Shown piece by piece: positions 1-6,232 of a stretch of 7,337 nucleotides of DNA. Positions within the stretch are counted from its first letter, which is position 1. The number at the start of each line of letters is the position of its first letter. The DNA comes from JBEKLJ01 sp050010255. GTDB taxonomy: Bacteria; Acidobacteriota; Terriglobia; Bryobacterales; Bryobacteraceae. Made by a program: the position numbers and the translations under genes. The stretch covers positions 1 to 7,337 of the forward strand of contig JBEKLJ010000180.1 in NCBI GenBank assembly GCA_050010255.1. Direction: 5' to 3'. The notes below the pieces were generated by a model. That model searched no databases, had not been told where the DNA came from, and saw only the letters and a program-made list of their open reading frames with translations.

Positions 1-26
1 GCCTTCCCTGTGGTACGCTTTCTCAT
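1..26 (-). CDS. 5' end of an unidentified gene cut by the window edge
   Basis: An ATG at 26-24 on the minus strand is preceded by a perfect AGGAGG (40-35) with an 8-nt spacer, the best ribosome binding site in the window. Only eight full codons are visible, reading MRKRTTGK. The basic start could be the beginning of a signal peptide, a membrane protein or a DNA-binding protein, and nothing allows a choice. It lies 110 nt downstream of phoU on the same strand, so it may be the next gene of the phosphate operon or the first gene of a new unit. No 11-bp Pho-box repeats are seen in front of it. Its own strong ribosome binding site contrasts with the tightly coupled starts inside the pst operon. 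Confidence 0.55.
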
Positions 27-136
27 GGGCCGGTCCTCCTTTCCATTGCACCTTCGAGTGCGCTATCCATTGGGAGCTTAACGCATCCCGCGGGAGGCCG
101 GCCTTCTCATCCCATCTCAGTTTCAGGCTGTGCCTA

Positions 137-814
137 TTAACTCGGTTCCATCAGGCCGCGGGCCTCGGCGTGGTGCCGGACCTCGACCCCCTGGGCTAGA
201 AACAGCACGACTTCGGCGATGTTGGTGGAGTGATCGGCGATCCGCTCGAGGTTGCGGGCGACGAAGACTAGGTCGAGGGCGCGGGAAACCGCCGCCGGAT
301 CCCGCTCCATGAACCGGACCAGCTCCCGGTAAATGCTGTCGCGGAGGTCATCGACGGCGTCGTCGGAGAGAAGCACCGCGCGGGCCAGCTCGGAGTCACG
401 CCGGACGAACGCGTCGAGGCTCCTCCGCACCATCGCTTCGACCAACTTCGCCATCTGCGGGACGTCGATCAGCGGCTGGATGGGCGGCTGCCGGTCGAGC
501 GACAGCGCGCGCTCGGCGATGTTCACCCCCAGGTCGCCCATGCGTTCCAGGTTGCCGTTGATCTTGATGGCCGCGGTGAGGAAGCGCAGGTCCCTGGCCA
601 TGGGCTGATGGAGCGCCAGCAGCCGCACTGCCAGATCGTCGATCTCGATCTCCAGCCGGTTGACGCGGGTCTCGTTCCGGAGGACCTCCTGCGCCCGGGC
701 GTCGTCGCGGTCCTCCAGCGCCGCGACGCTGCCGTGGACGGCGGCCTCGACCAGACCGGCCATCTCGAGCAGTTTCGCTTGCAGCTCGTCGAGTTCTTCC
801 AGGAAGTGGCGCAC
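137..814 (-). CDS. phoU: phosphate signalling/transport accessory protein PhoU
   Basis: PhoU is a cytoplasmic, membrane-associated protein that links the Pst transporter to the PhoR-type sensor kinase; loss usually derepresses the Pho regulon. This 225-residue protein has the usual family length and two tandem three-helix repeats. Each repeat carries the acidic metal-binding signature: NLERMGD with a following N-I-A-E (residues 88-101), and NLERIADHSTNIAE (188-201). The start is a GTG at 814-812, preceded by GGGGGA (824-819). The opening HFLEELDELQAKLLEM is typical of the family N-terminus. The pstB stop codon is in the same frame only seven codons upstream, so no longer start is possible apart from a rare ATC. 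The gene follows pstB after 21 nt and is the last gene of the pst operon. No intrinsic terminator with a T-tract is visible after its TAA. Confidence 0.96.
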   Translation of the reverse strand: MRHFLEELDELQAKLLEMAGLVEAAVHGSVAALEDRDDARAQEVLRNETRVNRLEIEIDDLAVRLLALHQPMARDLRFLTAAIKINGNLERMGDLGVNIAERALSLDRQPPIQPLIDVPQMAKLVEAMVRRSLDAFVRRDSELARAVLLSDDAVDDLRDSIYRELVRFMERDPAAVSRALDLVFVARNLERIADHSTNIAEVVLFLAQGVEVRHHAEARGLMEPS

Positions 815-835
815 GATGTCCCCCGGGGATCGATT

Positions 836-1672
836 CTACCCGAATCGCCCCGTTATGTAGTCCTCTGTCTCCCGCTTGGCCGGCCGCTCGAAGATAACCT
901 CGGTCCGGTTGAACTCCACCAACCGGCCCAGCAGGAAGAACCCGGTGAACTCGGCCACGCGGGCCGCCTGCTGCATGTTGTGCGTCACGATCACTAGCGT
1001 GCAGTTCTCCTTCAGGCTGAACAGCAGCTCTTCGATCTTCGCCGTGGCGATCGGATCGAGCGCCGAGCAGGGTTCGTCGAGCAGCAGCACTTCCGGGTCC
1101 ACGGCGAGCGCGCGGGCGATGCACAGCCGCTGCTGCTGGCCGCCCGAGAGCGCATAGGCCGACTCGCGCAGGTGGTCCTTGACCTCATCCCACAGCGCCG
1201 CGCGGCGCAGGCTGCGCTCGACGGCCTCCTCCAGCAGCGGCCTCCGCATCCAGCCGCTCAGCCGCAAGCCATAGGCGACGTTGTCGAAGATGGATTTCGG
1301 GAACGGGTTCGATTTCTGGAAGACCATTCCCACGCGGCGCCGCAGGCCGACGACGTCCAGGGCGAAGATGTCCTCGCCGTCCAGCAGGACCTGGCCCTCG
1401 GCCCGCGCCCTCGGCACCGTCTCGTACATGCGGTTCAGCGTGCGCAGGAAGGTCGATTTGCCGCAGCCGGAAGGCCCGATGAGCGCCGTGATCTTGTTCG
1501 GCGGGATCTCCAGGTCGATGTCGCGCAGGACCTGGGCCGCACCGTAGTAGAAGTTCAGGCCCGCGACACGGAGTTTCACGGCAGCCGCCGGAGCGGCGCC
1601 GCCGCCGGCAGAGACGGGGCGGTTCGTCTCGGGCTGGTCCGTTCTGCGGAGCGAGTTGGTCATGGCGGCCAT
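836..1672 (-). CDS. pstB: phosphate ABC transporter ATP-binding protein PstB
   Basis: PstB is the ATPase of the PstSCAB importer and works as a cytoplasmic dimer under PstC/PstA. All ABC landmarks are present in 278 residues: A-loop aromatic near Y43, Walker A GPSGCGKST (66-74), Q-loop Q119 in VFQKSNPFP, signature LSGGQQQ (175-181), Walker B VLLLDEP (195-201), D-loop SALD (203-206) and switch histidine H231 in VTHNMQQAARV. The C-terminal TEDYITGRFG is diagnostic for PstB. About 20 extra Ala/Gly/Pro-rich residues precede the conserved domain compared with E. coli PstB, and a second ATG three codons in (1663) is an alternative start. The pstA stop TGA is in the same frame, one codon upstream of the ATG, so the start cannot lie further upstream. 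AAAGGAG at 1696-1690 is 17 nt away, long for a ribosome binding site, so translation may be coupled to pstA. Confidence 0.97.
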   Translation of the reverse strand: MAAMTNSLRRTDQPETNRPVSAGGGAAPAAAVKLRVAGLNFYYGAAQVLRDIDLEIPPNKITALIGPSGCGKSTFLRTLNRMYETVPRARAEGQVLLDGEDIFALDVVGLRRRVGMVFQKSNPFPKSIFDNVAYGLRLSGWMRRPLLEEAVERSLRRAALWDEVKDHLRESAYALSGGQQQRLCIARALAVDPEVLLLDEPCSALDPIATAKIEELLFSLKENCTLVIVTHNMQQAARVAEFTGFFLLGRLVEFNRTEVIFERPAKRETEDYITGRFG

Positions 1673-1675
1673 GGG

Positions 1676-2512
1676 TCAGGCGATCCGCGCTCCTTTGGGG
1701 GCCAGGATCAGCCGCGCTGCCACGTTGGCCATGAGCATCAACACCAGCAGCACCAGCCCGGCGGCCCAAGCTTGGCGGCGCCAGTCCTCGTACGGCGAGA
1801 TGGCGTAGGTGAAGACCATCACCGGCAGCGACGCGGTCGGCTGCTCCCATCCGGGGCTCCAGTAACGGTTGCTGAAGGCGGTGAACAGCAGCGGAGCGGT
1901 CTCACCGGCCACGCGCGCCACGCTGAGGATCGTCCCGGTGAGGATGCCGCGCAGCGCCGCCGGGATCACGACGGTCGCCACCGTTTTCCACTGGCTGGCG
2001 CCCAGCGCCAGCGCGCCCTCGCGCAGCGTCTGGGGTACGGCCCGCAGGAACTGCTCGGTGGAGCGGAGGGTGATCGGGATCACCATGACGCTGAGCGCCA
2101 GTCCGCCGGCCAGGGTCGAGAAGTGCCGCATCCGCATGACCACCAGCGCGTAGGCGAAGATCCCGATGACAATCGAAGGCACCCCGTTGAGCAGGTCCGT
2201 GGTGTAACGCACGAGGAAGGAAAACCACCGGCCGCCGAACTCGGCCAGGTACACGCCGCCGAGAAAGCCGATGGGAACGCCGATGAGCACCGTCAGCAGC
2301 AGCAGTTTGCCCGTGCCCACGATCGCGTTGGCCATGCCCCCGCCCGTTTCGCCCACCGGTTTCGGAAGCTGGACGAAGAAGTCCCAGTTCAGTGACCGCC
2401 CGCCGTGGTAGACCAGGTAGCCCAGGATGAAGAACAGCACCGACACCGTAACGGTGGCGCACAGCCCGGTGAGCGTGAACAGCAGCGCGTTGACCAGCTT
2501 CCGGCGCATCAT
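1676..2512 (-). CDS. pstA: phosphate ABC transporter permease PstA
   Basis: PstA is one of two inner-membrane channel subunits of the phosphate importer. The 278-residue protein starts with a hydrophobic membrane segment (about residues 9-34), followed by the PstA-type loop LPKPVGETGGGMANAI (49-64) and further hydrophobic segments. The permease EAA loop that docks on PstB is REGALALGASQWK (164-176). The PstA signature RVAGETAPLLFT follows at 200-211 and separates it from PstC. Six membrane helices are expected, as in the family. The start is the first of two tandem ATGs; its ATG overlaps the pstC TGA by 4 nt (ATGA, 2512-2509), the usual form of translational coupling, and no clear ribosome binding site of its own is present. 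It is followed by pstB after 3 nt. Confidence 0.96.
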   Translation of the reverse strand: MMRRKLVNALLFTLTGLCATVTVSVLFFILGYLVYHGGRSLNWDFFVQLPKPVGETGGGMANAIVGTGKLLLLTVLIGVPIGFLGGVYLAEFGGRWFSFLVRYTTDLLNGVPSIVIGIFAYALVVMRMRHFSTLAGGLALSVMVIPITLRSTEQFLRAVPQTLREGALALGASQWKTVATVVIPAALRGILTGTILSVARVAGETAPLLFTAFSNRYWSPGWEQPTASLPVMVFTYAISPYEDWRRQAWAAGLVLLVLMLMANVAARLILAPKGARIA

Positions 2513-3492
2513 GACTGAGCCGTCCCACGCCGGGTCGTGGCCAGGATGAGGAGTCTGGCCAGGCCGTTGATGACAAAGGTGAGCACGAACAGCACCAGCC
2601 CGAGCTCGACCAGGGCGCTCAGGTGGAGGTCGCCGGTGGCCTCGGTAAACTCGTTCGCGATGATCGCGGCGATCGAATAGCCGGGTGCGAAGAGGGAGGG
2701 GCCGATGCGGGGATCGTTTCCAATCACCATGGTCACGGCCATCGTCTCCCCGAGCGCCCGGGCCAGCGCCAGGAACGCCGAGCCGAGGATGCCCAGCCGC
2801 GCGAAAGGCACCACCACCTGCCAGGTGGCCTCCCAGCGCGTGGCGCCGATGGCGAGGGCGGCCTCGCGCTGCTCGCGCGGCACCGCGAGCAGGGCCTCGC
2901 GCGAGATCGAGACGATGAAGGGCAGGATCATGATGGCCAGCACGACGCTGGCGGTCAGCACGCCGACGCCGTAGTTGCCCCCGTGAAACAGCGGAAGGAA
3001 ACCGAGCGTACGCTCCAGGGCCGGCTGCACCGTGTCGCGCATGATGGGCACGAGCACGAAGATCCCCAGCAGGCCGTAGATCACGCTTGGCACCGCCGCC
3101 AGCAGCTCGATAACGAACGTCAGCGCGTCGGAGAGGCGTGGCGGCGCCATCTCGGAAAGGAAAATCGCCGCGCCCACACCCACCGGCAGGGCCATGAGCA
3201 GCGACAAGATCGAGGTCACCAAGGTCCCGTAGATGAACGGCAGCGCCCCGAATTCGCCCGCCACCGGGTCCCAGATCCGGCCGAACAGGAAGCTCCAGCC
3301 GAACTGGTGGCGGGCCTGGGCGGAGCTGCCCCAGAGCTCGATGACCAGCAGCGCCGTGATGAGCAGGATGCTGGCGGCGAAAGTCAGCGTGACCAGGTGC
3401 GCCACCTCGTCACCCGAGCGCAGCCGGTCGAGAAAGCCGCGCACCCGGGGGCGGTGAGGAATGCCACCGGCCGTGAGTGCGGCAGAGGCCAT
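2509..3492 (-). CDS. pstC: phosphate ABC transporter permease PstC
   Basis: PstC pairs with PstA to form the phosphate channel in the inner membrane. From the ATG at 3492 the protein has 327 residues, close to the family norm (E. coli PstC is 319). A cytoplasmic N-terminus of about 30 residues leads into the first membrane helix (about 31-53). The PstC-type segment LAAVPSVIYGLLGI follows (131-144), then the PstB-docking EAA loop REAALAIGATRWE (209-221) and the conserved RALGETMAV helix. The reading frame stays open upstream to 3600, but those 36 residues would overlap pstS, are Arg/Gly-rich and do not look like PstC. The ATG at 3492 lies only 2 nt after the pstS TAG and has a modest AGG a few bases before it, so I prefer it. 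The 3' end overlaps pstA by 4 nt. Confidence 0.95.
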   Translation of the reverse strand: MASAALTAGGIPHRPRVRGFLDRLRSGDEVAHLVTLTFAASILLITALLVIELWGSSAQARHQFGWSFLFGRIWDPVAGEFGALPFIYGTLVTSILSLLMALPVGVGAAIFLSEMAPPRLSDALTFVIELLAAVPSVIYGLLGIFVLVPIMRDTVQPALERTLGFLPLFHGGNYGVGVLTASVVLAIMILPFIVSISREALLAVPREQREAALAIGATRWEATWQVVVPFARLGILGSAFLALARALGETMAVTMVIGNDPRIGPSLFAPGYSIAAIIANEFTEATGDLHLSALVELGLVLFVLTFVINGLARLLILATTRRGTAQS

Positions 3493-3494
3493 GG

Positions 3495-4505
3495 CTACCT
3501 GATCAACGCTACGGCCCGCAGTTCCTTCGCCACCACGGCCTTCGGCAGGGGAGCGTAGGAGAGCGCCTCGGTCATGCCCTGGCCGGGCCCCAGCATCCAC
3601 TTCAGGAACCCGACGATGGCTTGCCGCTTCGCCGGGTCCGCAATCCGCTCCGGAATCAGCAGCCAGGTGAAGCTCGCAATCGGGTAGGCTTCCCGGCCGG
3701 GCGCATTCGTAATCGAGACGCGGAAGTCCTCCGGCATGGCCTTGGCCTGGCCGGCGGCTGCGGCGGTGACGCTGGCCAGCGTCGCCTTGACGAATGCGCC
3801 GTCGCTGTTGCGCACGCGGCCGTAAGGCATGTTGTTCTGAATGGCGTAGATCAGCTCGACGTAGCCGATCGAGTTGGGGGTCTGCTTAACCAGCCCGGCC
3901 ACGCCCTCGTTGCCCTTGGCGCCCAGGCCCACCGGCCATCGCACCGACGCGCCCGAGCCCACACGGCTCTTCCACTCGGGGCTGGTCTTGGAGAGGTAGT
4001 CGGTCCAAATGAACGTCGTCCCGCTGCCATCGGAGCGGTGCACGACCACGATGTCACTGGCCGGCAGCGTGACCCCCGGGTTCGCCTGGGCGATCGCCGC
4101 ATCGTTCCACTTCGTGACCGTGCCGAGGAAGACGCCGGCAATCGCCTCCGAGGTGAAGTTCAGCTCCTGGCTGACGCCGGGCAGGTTGTAGGTGGGCACT
4201 ACGGCCCCGAGCACGGTCGGGAAGTGGAGCACGCGGGTCTTCTGCCTGCTCAACTGCTCGTCGTTCATCGGCAGGTCGGAGGCCCCGAAGTCCACTGTCC
4301 CCGCCTCGAGCTGGCGGATGCCGCCGCCGGAGCCGATGGACTGGTAGTTGATCTGCACGTTCGGGCGCCGCTTGTGGAACTCGTCGAACCACTTCGAGTA
4401 GATCGGGTAGGGGAAGGTCGCTCCGGCGCCGTTGATCAGCGTCTGAGCGCCCAGCGTGGCGGCCAGCGCGGCCAGTGCGAGTGTGCCAATCCACAGTCTT
4501 GCCAT
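3495..4505 (-). CDS. pstS: periplasmic phosphate-binding protein PstS
   Basis: PstS captures inorganic phosphate in the periplasm and delivers it to PstC/PstA. The 336-residue product starts with a Sec signal peptide (MARLWIG followed by an Ala/Leu core), with likely cleavage after A20 (LGA then QTL). There is no lipobox cysteine, so it should be soluble. The mature protein begins with the PstS hallmark NGAGATFPYPIYSKW (25-39). Phosphate-site motifs follow: GSGGGIRQLEAGTVDFGASD (58-77) and HRSDGSGTTF (156-165), with the Asp and Ser/Thr that hydrogen-bond phosphate. FLGTVTKWND (126-135) is also characteristic. I chose the ATG at 4505 and not the in-frame ATG at 4523 because a GGAGGTGG ribosome binding site lies between them, 8 nt before 4505, and because the signal peptide then has normal form. 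It is first of the five-gene pst operon, behind a Pho-box-like array. Confidence 0.96.
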   Translation of the reverse strand: MARLWIGTLALAALAATLGAQTLINGAGATFPYPIYSKWFDEFHKRRPNVQINYQSIGSGGGIRQLEAGTVDFGASDLPMNDEQLSRQKTRVLHFPTVLGAVVPTYNLPGVSQELNFTSEAIAGVFLGTVTKWNDAAIAQANPGVTLPASDIVVVHRSDGSGTTFIWTDYLSKTSPEWKSRVGSGASVRWPVGLGAKGNEGVAGLVKQTPNSIGYVELIYAIQNNMPYGRVRNSDGAFVKATLASVTAAAAGQAKAMPEDFRVSITNAPGREAYPIASFTWLLIPERIADPAKRQAIVGFLKWMLGPGQGMTEALSYAPLPKAVVAKELRAVALIR

Positions 4506-4514
4506 GTGGGTATC

Positions 4515-4522
4515 CACCTCCA
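4515..4522 (-). promoter_or_regulatory. Shine-Dalgarno sequence that sets the pstS start
   Basis: GGAGGTGG on the minus strand lies 8 nt before the ATG at 4505-4503. It overlaps the upstream in-frame ATG (4523-4521), which has no ribosome binding site of its own, only the A/T-rich GACTAAAACA. This argues that translation begins at 4505. Confidence 0.8.
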
Positions 4523-4537
4523 TTGTTTTAGTCGTCT

Positions 4538-4577
4538 GTTACAGGACTGTTACAGCGCTGTGAAACTCTCGTGACCG
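4538..4577 (-). promoter_or_regulatory. four-unit Pho-box-like array upstream of pstS
   Basis: Read on the minus strand, four 7-mers occur at an exact 11-bp period: CGGTCAC (4577-4571), GTTTCAC (4566-4560), CTGTAAC (4555-4549) and CTGTAAC (4544-4538), separated by 4-bp spacers GAGA, AGCG and AGTC. All fit NNKTMAC. PhoB/PhoP-family regulators are known to bind 7-bp direct repeats with 4-bp spacers (E. coli CTGTCAT type; Streptomyces PhoP uses 11-bp direct-repeat units). Position in front of pstS fits activation during phosphate limitation. The outermost unit begins 7 nt after the porin stop codon. Binding by a PhoB-like protein is inferred, since no regulator gene is in the window. Confidence 0.85.
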
Positions 4578-4583
4578 GCCGGC

Positions 4584-6170
4584 CTACGGCAGCACGAACC
4601 GCAGGTTGTTGTAGAGCATGTGCGCGTGCGCTTGCTCTGGGCCCGACGCCGGCACCGACCAGGGCGCGCGTTCCAGGTACGAGTACTGGCTTAGCAACTG
4701 AATCGCCCCGTAGTGCGGGTTCTTCCAAAAGGTGTGCGTGTAGCCCACGGTCCACTCCTGGATGGTGCGGTTGGCGGAGGAGGACGCGCCTGGGAAGCCG
4801 TAGCCGACGTAAGTGCTCCCGGAGGGCGAGTAGTCGCGTCCGAAGTACGCCACGCCATAGTAGCCGTAGAGCAGGGCCTTGGCGTTCACCTGGTACTCCA
4901 CGCCCCCGATTCCCGCCCCGGAGTGAATAAGCGAAATGCTCCCGTCTGGGCGGACGATCGCATCCGGTCCCAGTCCGAAGATGTATCGCCCGCCACCGGC
5001 GCCGTAGAAACTGGTGGCGATCAGCCGGAAGTTCTTGACCACCGCGAGATTCATGTTCAGCGAGCCGGCGCCGCCTTCAGTTGTGTTGTGGGCCAGGGCC
5101 GGGCTCGGGCCGACGTTCTGGAATCCGCGCAACACGCCCGCGGCTTCGATATGGAACGTGCGCCCGCCGCCGAACTTGGCGTCGTAGGCTAGCTTGGCCT
5201 GGATGTCGGGATGCAGATTCGGGACGCCAGCCGTCGCGCCATTGTCGAACTGTGATGTCGCGAAGGAGGGAAGCACGACTCCGCCGCCCACATACTGCTG
5301 CGGGTTCTCGAGCGCGAAACCGAAGTGCCAGCCGCTCTTGCCATGGTAGACCACGCGGAACTGCGGCGCCCGCGTCCAAACCAGGCCCACCTGGTAGTTC
5401 GTGTCCACGTTCTGTGTGTAGAAGAGGTCGGACGGCACGGGCGAGATGCCGTTGCGGCCCGGCGTGAGCATGCTCCAGGATTGCCCGCCCAAAACCTCCC
5501 AGTTGCCCCGCTGAACGTCCAGCCAGTAGACCCGCATGCGCATGGTGTTACCGTTGCTGCTCACGTTCAGGTTGGTCGGCGCGTTGCCGAGGAAGTCGGC
5601 CTCCAGGTAGCCAGTGACCGCGGAGGCGCCATGATTCGTGCTGACCTTGAGCGTGAGGCGTGAGTTCTGGGCGCTGAAGCGGGACTCGCTCTGCTTGCCG
5701 GCGGCGGTGTTGTCAAAGGGAATACCGCCGAACGACGTGCCGATTCCGCTGCCGACGTTGGTGGAACGGATGATCGAGGTGAGGTCCATGAAGCCGCCGG
5801 GCGTGAAGTCGGCGTTGCCGATGCGGAACGACAGAGGCGAAGCCTGTGGCTTGGCCTCGCTCGCGGGCGGGTTGGCGGCCCCAGCCAGGCTCTGCGCCTG
5901 CTGGCTGCGCGCGCCCGGAATGGTGGCAGGCTGCGTGGCGGCCGCCGCGGGACGGCTCTCGCCCGACGGCGCCGCCAGCCGCTCCAGCAGCTTCTGCTGC
6001 GCTGCGAGCGCCTGGCGCAGCTCTTCGATCTGTTGCTGCTGCGCGGCGAGCTGCCGCCGCAGCGCCTCAACCTCTCCGGAGCCAGGAATATCGGCGGCCC
6101 AGGCCGCCGTTGTCATGAGAGCAGCGATTGCGCCAGTGCGGAGCAACCTGAGAAAGCGTTTGCCGTGCAT
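4584..6170 (-). CDS. outer-membrane porin with N-terminal coiled coil, predicted phosphate-regulated
   Basis: The 528-residue product has a Sec signal peptide (MHGKRFLRLLRTG, hydrophobic core, AWA cleavage site after about residue 25). A Leu/Gln heptad-rich coiled coil follows (about 31-66), then an Ala/Pro/Gln-rich linker (about 67-112) and a long beta-strand-rich region from LSFRIGNADFTPGGFMDL to the end. The stretch SRFSAQNSRLTLKVST, then YLEADFLG and WEVLGGQSWSML, resembles DcaP-like trimeric porins, whose N-terminal coiled coils hold the trimer together; it could also be grouped with porin O/P families. Strand-like alternation with many Gly, Tyr and Trp continues to the end. The last residues NLRFVLP place the aromatic three from the terminus instead of at the very end. 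It lies directly upstream of pstS in the same direction behind its own Pho-box-like array, so phosphate or phosphate-ester uptake across the outer membrane is inferred. Substrate cannot be read from sequence; no marked lysine excess is evident. Confidence 0.85.
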   Translation of the reverse strand: MHGKRFLRLLRTGAIAALMTTAAWAADIPGSGEVEALRRQLAAQQQQIEELRQALAAQQKLLERLAAPSGESRPAAAATQPATIPGARSQQAQSLAGAANPPASEAKPQASPLSFRIGNADFTPGGFMDLTSIIRSTNVGSGIGTSFGGIPFDNTAAGKQSESRFSAQNSRLTLKVSTNHGASAVTGYLEADFLGNAPTNLNVSSNGNTMRMRVYWLDVQRGNWEVLGGQSWSMLTPGRNGISPVPSDLFYTQNVDTNYQVGLVWTRAPQFRVVYHGKSGWHFGFALENPQQYVGGGVVLPSFATSQFDNGATAGVPNLHPDIQAKLAYDAKFGGGRTFHIEAAGVLRGFQNVGPSPALAHNTTEGGAGSLNMNLAVVKNFRLIATSFYGAGGGRYIFGLGPDAIVRPDGSISLIHSGAGIGGVEYQVNAKALLYGYYGVAYFGRDYSPSGSTYVGYGFPGASSSANRTIQEWTVGYTHTFWKNPHYGAIQLLSQYSYLERAPWSVPASGPEQAHAHMLYNNLRFVLP

Positions 6171-6176
6171 GTCCCA

Positions 6177-6182
6177 AGCATA
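6177..6182 (-). promoter_or_regulatory. candidate -10 element of the porin promoter
   Basis: TATGCT on the minus strand lies 10 nt after the last 7-mer of the Pho-box-like array, close to the spacing seen in PhoB-activated promoters, where the box replaces the -35. Only 6 nt separate it from the porin ATG at 6170, so the transcript would start at or next to the start codon. Confidence 0.5.
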
Positions 6183-6192
6183 CGAGGGGCGC

Positions 6193-6232
6193 GTGAACGG
6201 CCGGTGACGCAGTTGTTACAAATTGGTTAACC
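6193..6232 (-). promoter_or_regulatory. four-unit Pho-box-like array upstream of the porin
   Basis: On the minus strand four 7-mers recur at an exact 11-bp period: GGTTAAC (6232-6226), TTGTAAC (6221-6215), GCGTCAC (6210-6204) and CGTTCAC (6199-6193), with spacers CAAT, AACT and CGGC. They fit the same NNKTMAC pattern as the array before pstS, with the same unit number, period and orientation toward the gene. Flanking positions one period further out on either side do not match. This is the best evidence that the porin and the pst operon share a regulator of the PhoB type. Confidence 0.82.

Noticed and set aside
27..136. Palindromes TCCCGCGGGA and GGCCGGCC in the gap after phoU, as a possible terminator or operator
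   Set aside because: Both are short GC-only palindromes without a following T-tract on either strand. GGCCGGCC also occurs at 878-885 and 4577-4584, about what GC-rich composition would give. No convincing terminator, promoter or RNA is seen in this 110-nt gap.
1172..2395. A 407-codon open frame on the plus strand opposite pstB and pstA
   Set aside because: The predicted protein is Arg/Gln/His/Gly-rich with no recognisable domain, while the opposite strand encodes two intact, motif-complete Pst proteins. Long antisense frames are expected in GC-rich coding DNA.
2623..4574. Long plus-strand open frames (2623-3558 and 3477-4574) opposite pstC and pstS
   Set aside because: Same composition artefact; no ribosome binding site, no domain, and they are fully explained by conserved genes on the minus strand.
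4538..4577. Short direct repeats as a possible CRISPR fragment or mobile-element end
   Set aside because: The unit is only 11 bp with a 4-bp spacer and a degenerate 7-mer. The fit to a Pho box before pstS is far better.
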